Assembly (NCBI RefSeq): GCF_013394655.1
Contig: NZ_CP053351.1
Coordinates: 3,450,001 to 3,514,000, forward strand
Direction: 5' to 3'
DNA: 64,000 bases
Origin: Winogradskyella schleiferi
Lineage (GTDB): Bacteria; Bacteroidota; Bacteroidia; Flavobacteriales; Flavobacteriaceae
The notes beneath the pieces were generated by a model. That model was not told where the DNA came from and did no database searches. It saw nothing but the letters and a program-made list of their open reading frames with translations. A program made the position numbers and the translations under genes. This document shows positions 62,365 through 64,000 of this stretch, in pieces; position 1 is the stretch's first letter; each line of letters begins with the position of its first letter.

Positions 62365-63438
62365 ATGGCAGAATTTCACAAATTAAAAGTTGCAGACATA
62401 TATAAGGAAACCGAAGACACTTCGGTGATCACTTTCAATGTACCTTCAGAATTACAGAACGAATTCAAATTCCGTCAAGGGCAACATTTAACACTAAAAG
62501 CAGATATCAATGGTGAAGATGTGCGACGTTCATATTCACTATGTTCAAGCCCAAATGAAAATGAGTGGAAGGTCGCGGTAAAATTAATTCCTGACGGAAA
62601 ATTTTCTAGCTACGTTAACAACGAGCTCAAAACCAATGACGACATTGAAGTGATGTCGCCAAGTGGAACCTTCGGTGTTGAGGTCAACGCAGAAAAAGCC
62701 AAGAATTATTTATTTTTTGCGGCTGGAAGTGGCATTACACCTGTCCTATCCATGGTAAAAGCACATTTACAAGGTGAACCAAATTCAACTTGCAAACTAT
62801 TTTACGTCAATAAAACCGCAAAATCCATTATCTTTAAAGAAGAATTGGAACAACTGCGGAACACCTATTTTGGAAGATTGGAAATCTATTATTTCCTAAC
62901 CAAGGAACGACGGGATATAGAATTGTTTAACGGACGTTTCGATGATGACAAGATGAAAGTTCTTACAAAAACCTTCATCGATATTCCAGACACCAGCGAA
63001 GTATTTCTCTGTGGTCCAGAAAAAATGATCAACTATGTCAGCTCCTATTTAATAGAAGCAGGCTTACCAAAAGAATTAGTGCATTTTGAGCTGTTCGTAA
63101 AAGGCCTTTCAGATGAAGATATCAAGCGAGCAGAACGACTGGCACAACAAAATGTAGAAGGCACAAAAATAACAATCGTAGATGGCGGAAAAGAATTTTC
63201 CTTCACTATGACCAAAGAATACGACAACATTCTAGATGCAGCCTTGGGCGCTGGAGCCGATTTGCCATTTGCCTGCAAAGGAGGCGTTTGCAGCACCTGT
63301 AAATGCGAAGTAAAAGAAGGTGCTGTAGAGATGAAAATCAACTATGCATTAGACGAAAAAGAAGTGTCGCAAAATTTAGTGTTAAGCTGTCAATCTGTAC
63401 CAACATCAGACAAAGTCGTGGTCGATTTTGACGTTTAA
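62365..63438 (+). CDS. paaE: 1,2-phenylacetyl-CoA epoxidase reductase subunit
   Basis: 357 residues from the ATG at 62365; a GTG four codons earlier is less likely. PaaE passes electrons from NADPH to the PaaABC(D) epoxidase, which forms ring-1,2-epoxyphenylacetyl-CoA. FAD-binding domain with RRSYSLCSSP (about 53-62), NAD(P)-binding domain with YLFFAAGSGITPVLSMVK and VFLCGPEKMI, and a C-terminal plant-type 2Fe-2S ferredoxin domain with CKGGVCSTC and the last Cys in LSCQS. Length and domain order are normal. It is preceded by the operator and followed by a repeat then paaA. Confidence 0.94.
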   Translation: MAEFHKLKVADIYKETEDTSVITFNVPSELQNEFKFRQGQHLTLKADINGEDVRRSYSLCSSPNENEWKVAVKLIPDGKFSSYVNNELKTNDDIEVMSPSGTFGVEVNAEKAKNYLFFAAGSGITPVLSMVKAHLQGEPNSTCKLFYVNKTAKSIIFKEELEQLRNTYFGRLEIYYFLTKERRDIELFNGRFDDDKMKVLTKTFIDIPDTSEVFLCGPEKMINYVSSYLIEAGLPKELVHFELFVKGLSDEDIKRAERLAQQNVEGTKITIVDGGKEFSFTMTKEYDNILDAALGAGADLPFACKGGVCSTCKCEVKEGAVEMKINYALDEKEVSQNLVLSCQSVPTSDKVVVDFDV

Positions 63439-63494
63439 TTAAACGATCCTGTAAGGTTTTCAAAACCAGACCGGTTTAGAATTAATAATAATTT

Positions 63495-63588
63495 GGGCGT
63501 TACTCTACTTCGCTAAAGAGCTTCGTAGAGTCGGGCTTTCCGCTATATCTTTTTTGATAAAAAAAGGAGCCGCTACAATCCCTAACGC
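63495..63588. repeat. MITE-like intergenic repeat between paaE and paaA
   Basis: 94 bp bounded by inverted GCGTTA (in GGGCGTTAC) and TAACGC (in CCTAACGC). Inner hairpins: ACTCTAC/GTAGAGT (63502-63508 with 63525-63531) and CTTTTTT/AAAAAAAG (63549-63566). It includes TCGGGCTTTCCGC and CCGCTACAATCCC, which I recognise from a repeat common in Bacteroidota genomes. No transposase is encoded. Confidence 0.7.
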
Positions 63589-63701
63589 ACTTGTCTGCCA
63601 ACAATAGGCAATATCAGAAACCTTTAATTATTTGCTAAGGTTTAAAAAGAAGTTCAACAAGCTGAAGGCTAAAAGCCAACAGCTAAAAGCTTAGAAAAAA
63701 A

Positions 63702-64000
63702 ATGAGTGAAGAACAAATAAAAAATTTAGAGGCTGAGCACAGTCGAAGTCTAGAAGAACAATTCGAGGCACGTATCGCAAGAGACGAAAAAATCGAACCG
63801 AAAGATTGGATGCCAGAAAAATATCGTAAGACACATATTCGTCAAATGTCGCAACATGCACATTCCGAAATTGTAGGTATGCTTCCCGAAGGCAATTGGA
63901 TAACGCGCGCACCTTCATTACGACGAAAAGTAGCGTTATTGGCAAAAGTGCAAGATGAAGCTGGTCACGGTTTATATTTATATTCAGCAACCGAAACTTT
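63702..64000 (+). CDS. paaA: 1,2-phenylacetyl-CoA epoxidase subunit A, 3' end cut by window
   Basis: The first 99 codons are present. PaaA is the catalytic diiron subunit of the phenylacetyl-CoA epoxidase. [40 protein letters not shown] and [17 protein letters not shown] are strongly conserved; the DEAGH carries diiron ligands. Residues about 10-16 (AEHSRSL) are encoded by a repeat-like segment (63731-63750) and are unusual for the N-terminus. It begins 263 bp after paaE, across a repeat. Confidence 0.94.
   Translation, partial: MSEEQIKNLEAEHSRSLEEQFEARIARDEKIEPKDWMPEKYRKTHIRQMSQHAHSEIVGMLPEGNWITRAPSLRRKVALLAKVQDEAGHGLYLYSATET
63731..63750. repeat. In-frame repeat segment inside paaA
   Basis: GGCTGAGCACAGTCGAAGTC is 17 of 20 identical to the tip of the hairpin at 62253-62272 in the paaE leader. 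It encodes AEHSRS and sits between NLE and LEEQFEARI; the reading frame is kept. Confidence 0.65.

Noticed and set aside
63495..63588. Integron attC-like site (GCGTTA...TAACGC ends)
   Set aside because: The order of the GTT and AAC ends is the reverse of attC core sites, no integrase is present, and the inner hairpins fit a MITE-like repeat better.

Overview
The window is low-GC DNA from a marine-type member of the Bacteroidota, almost certainly family Flavobacteriaceae. Evidence for this: SusC/SusD-type outer-membrane uptake genes, gliding genes gldB-gldC beside nadE, large secreted proteins ending in type A type IX secretion (T9SS) sorting domains, and many -7 boxes of the Bacteroidota form TAnnTTTG. 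DnaG lacks its zinc-ribbon cysteines, which I recall as typical of flavobacteria. No rRNA, tRNA, CRISPR array, transposase or prophage was seen. The content is mostly chromosomal housekeeping plus surface and secretion genes.

Layout. 1-1245: end-truncated outer-membrane porin-like gene. 1665-8925 (minus): four-gene uptake operon (SusC, SusD, zinc metallohydrolase lipoprotein, DUF4302 lipoprotein), closed by a 16-bp perfect hairpin. 9142-18244: rnhB, a large lipoprotein, an NdpA-type nucleoid protein, an MscS channel, lipB with a lipoprotein, a 52-residue YqaE/Pmp3 protein, a membrane-bound LuxR-type regulator and a DUF1573 protein. 18653-20341: lysS. 20797-24882, 35559-39992 and 40401-44846: three giant T9SS adhesin-like paralogues. 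Between them lie a diheme cytochrome-like lipoprotein, a DUF5117-type metalloprotease, a tandem pair of alpha/beta hydrolases, two small secreted proteins and the operon of a PLP deaminase, a glucosaminidase and hemL. 45280-55747: DUF5522, hutU, a DUF4136 lipoprotein, a SulP transporter, a cold-shock protein, an SMR exporter, dnaG, an atypical response regulator, nadE, gldB and gldC. 55817-60174 (minus): four tandem paralogues of an undescribed secreted family. 60374-64000: DUF4230, a rhodanese, and the start of a phenylacetate catabolic locus (TetR regulator, paaE, paaA) with a palindromic operator.

Most unusual points. (1) Short palindromic repeats appear to be inserted in frame inside coding sequences: an exact 21-bp palindrome in one hydrolase that its adjacent paralogue lacks, and repeat-like segments in hutU and paaA whose relatives lie between genes in the same window. 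(2) Each of the three giant adhesin genes is followed by a convergent copy of one small membrane-protein gene. One copy is intact (44830-45165) and two are decayed; the adhesin terminator hairpins fall within this homologous DNA. (3) A decayed N-terminal fragment of the PLP deaminase gene lies after lysS. (4) The response regulator beside dnaG has Glu at the phospho-acceptor position and has lost one acidic-pocket residue. (5) Four tandem secreted proteins carry an N-terminal module resembling a T9SS sorting domain. All family assignments come from reading the translations; no database search was run.
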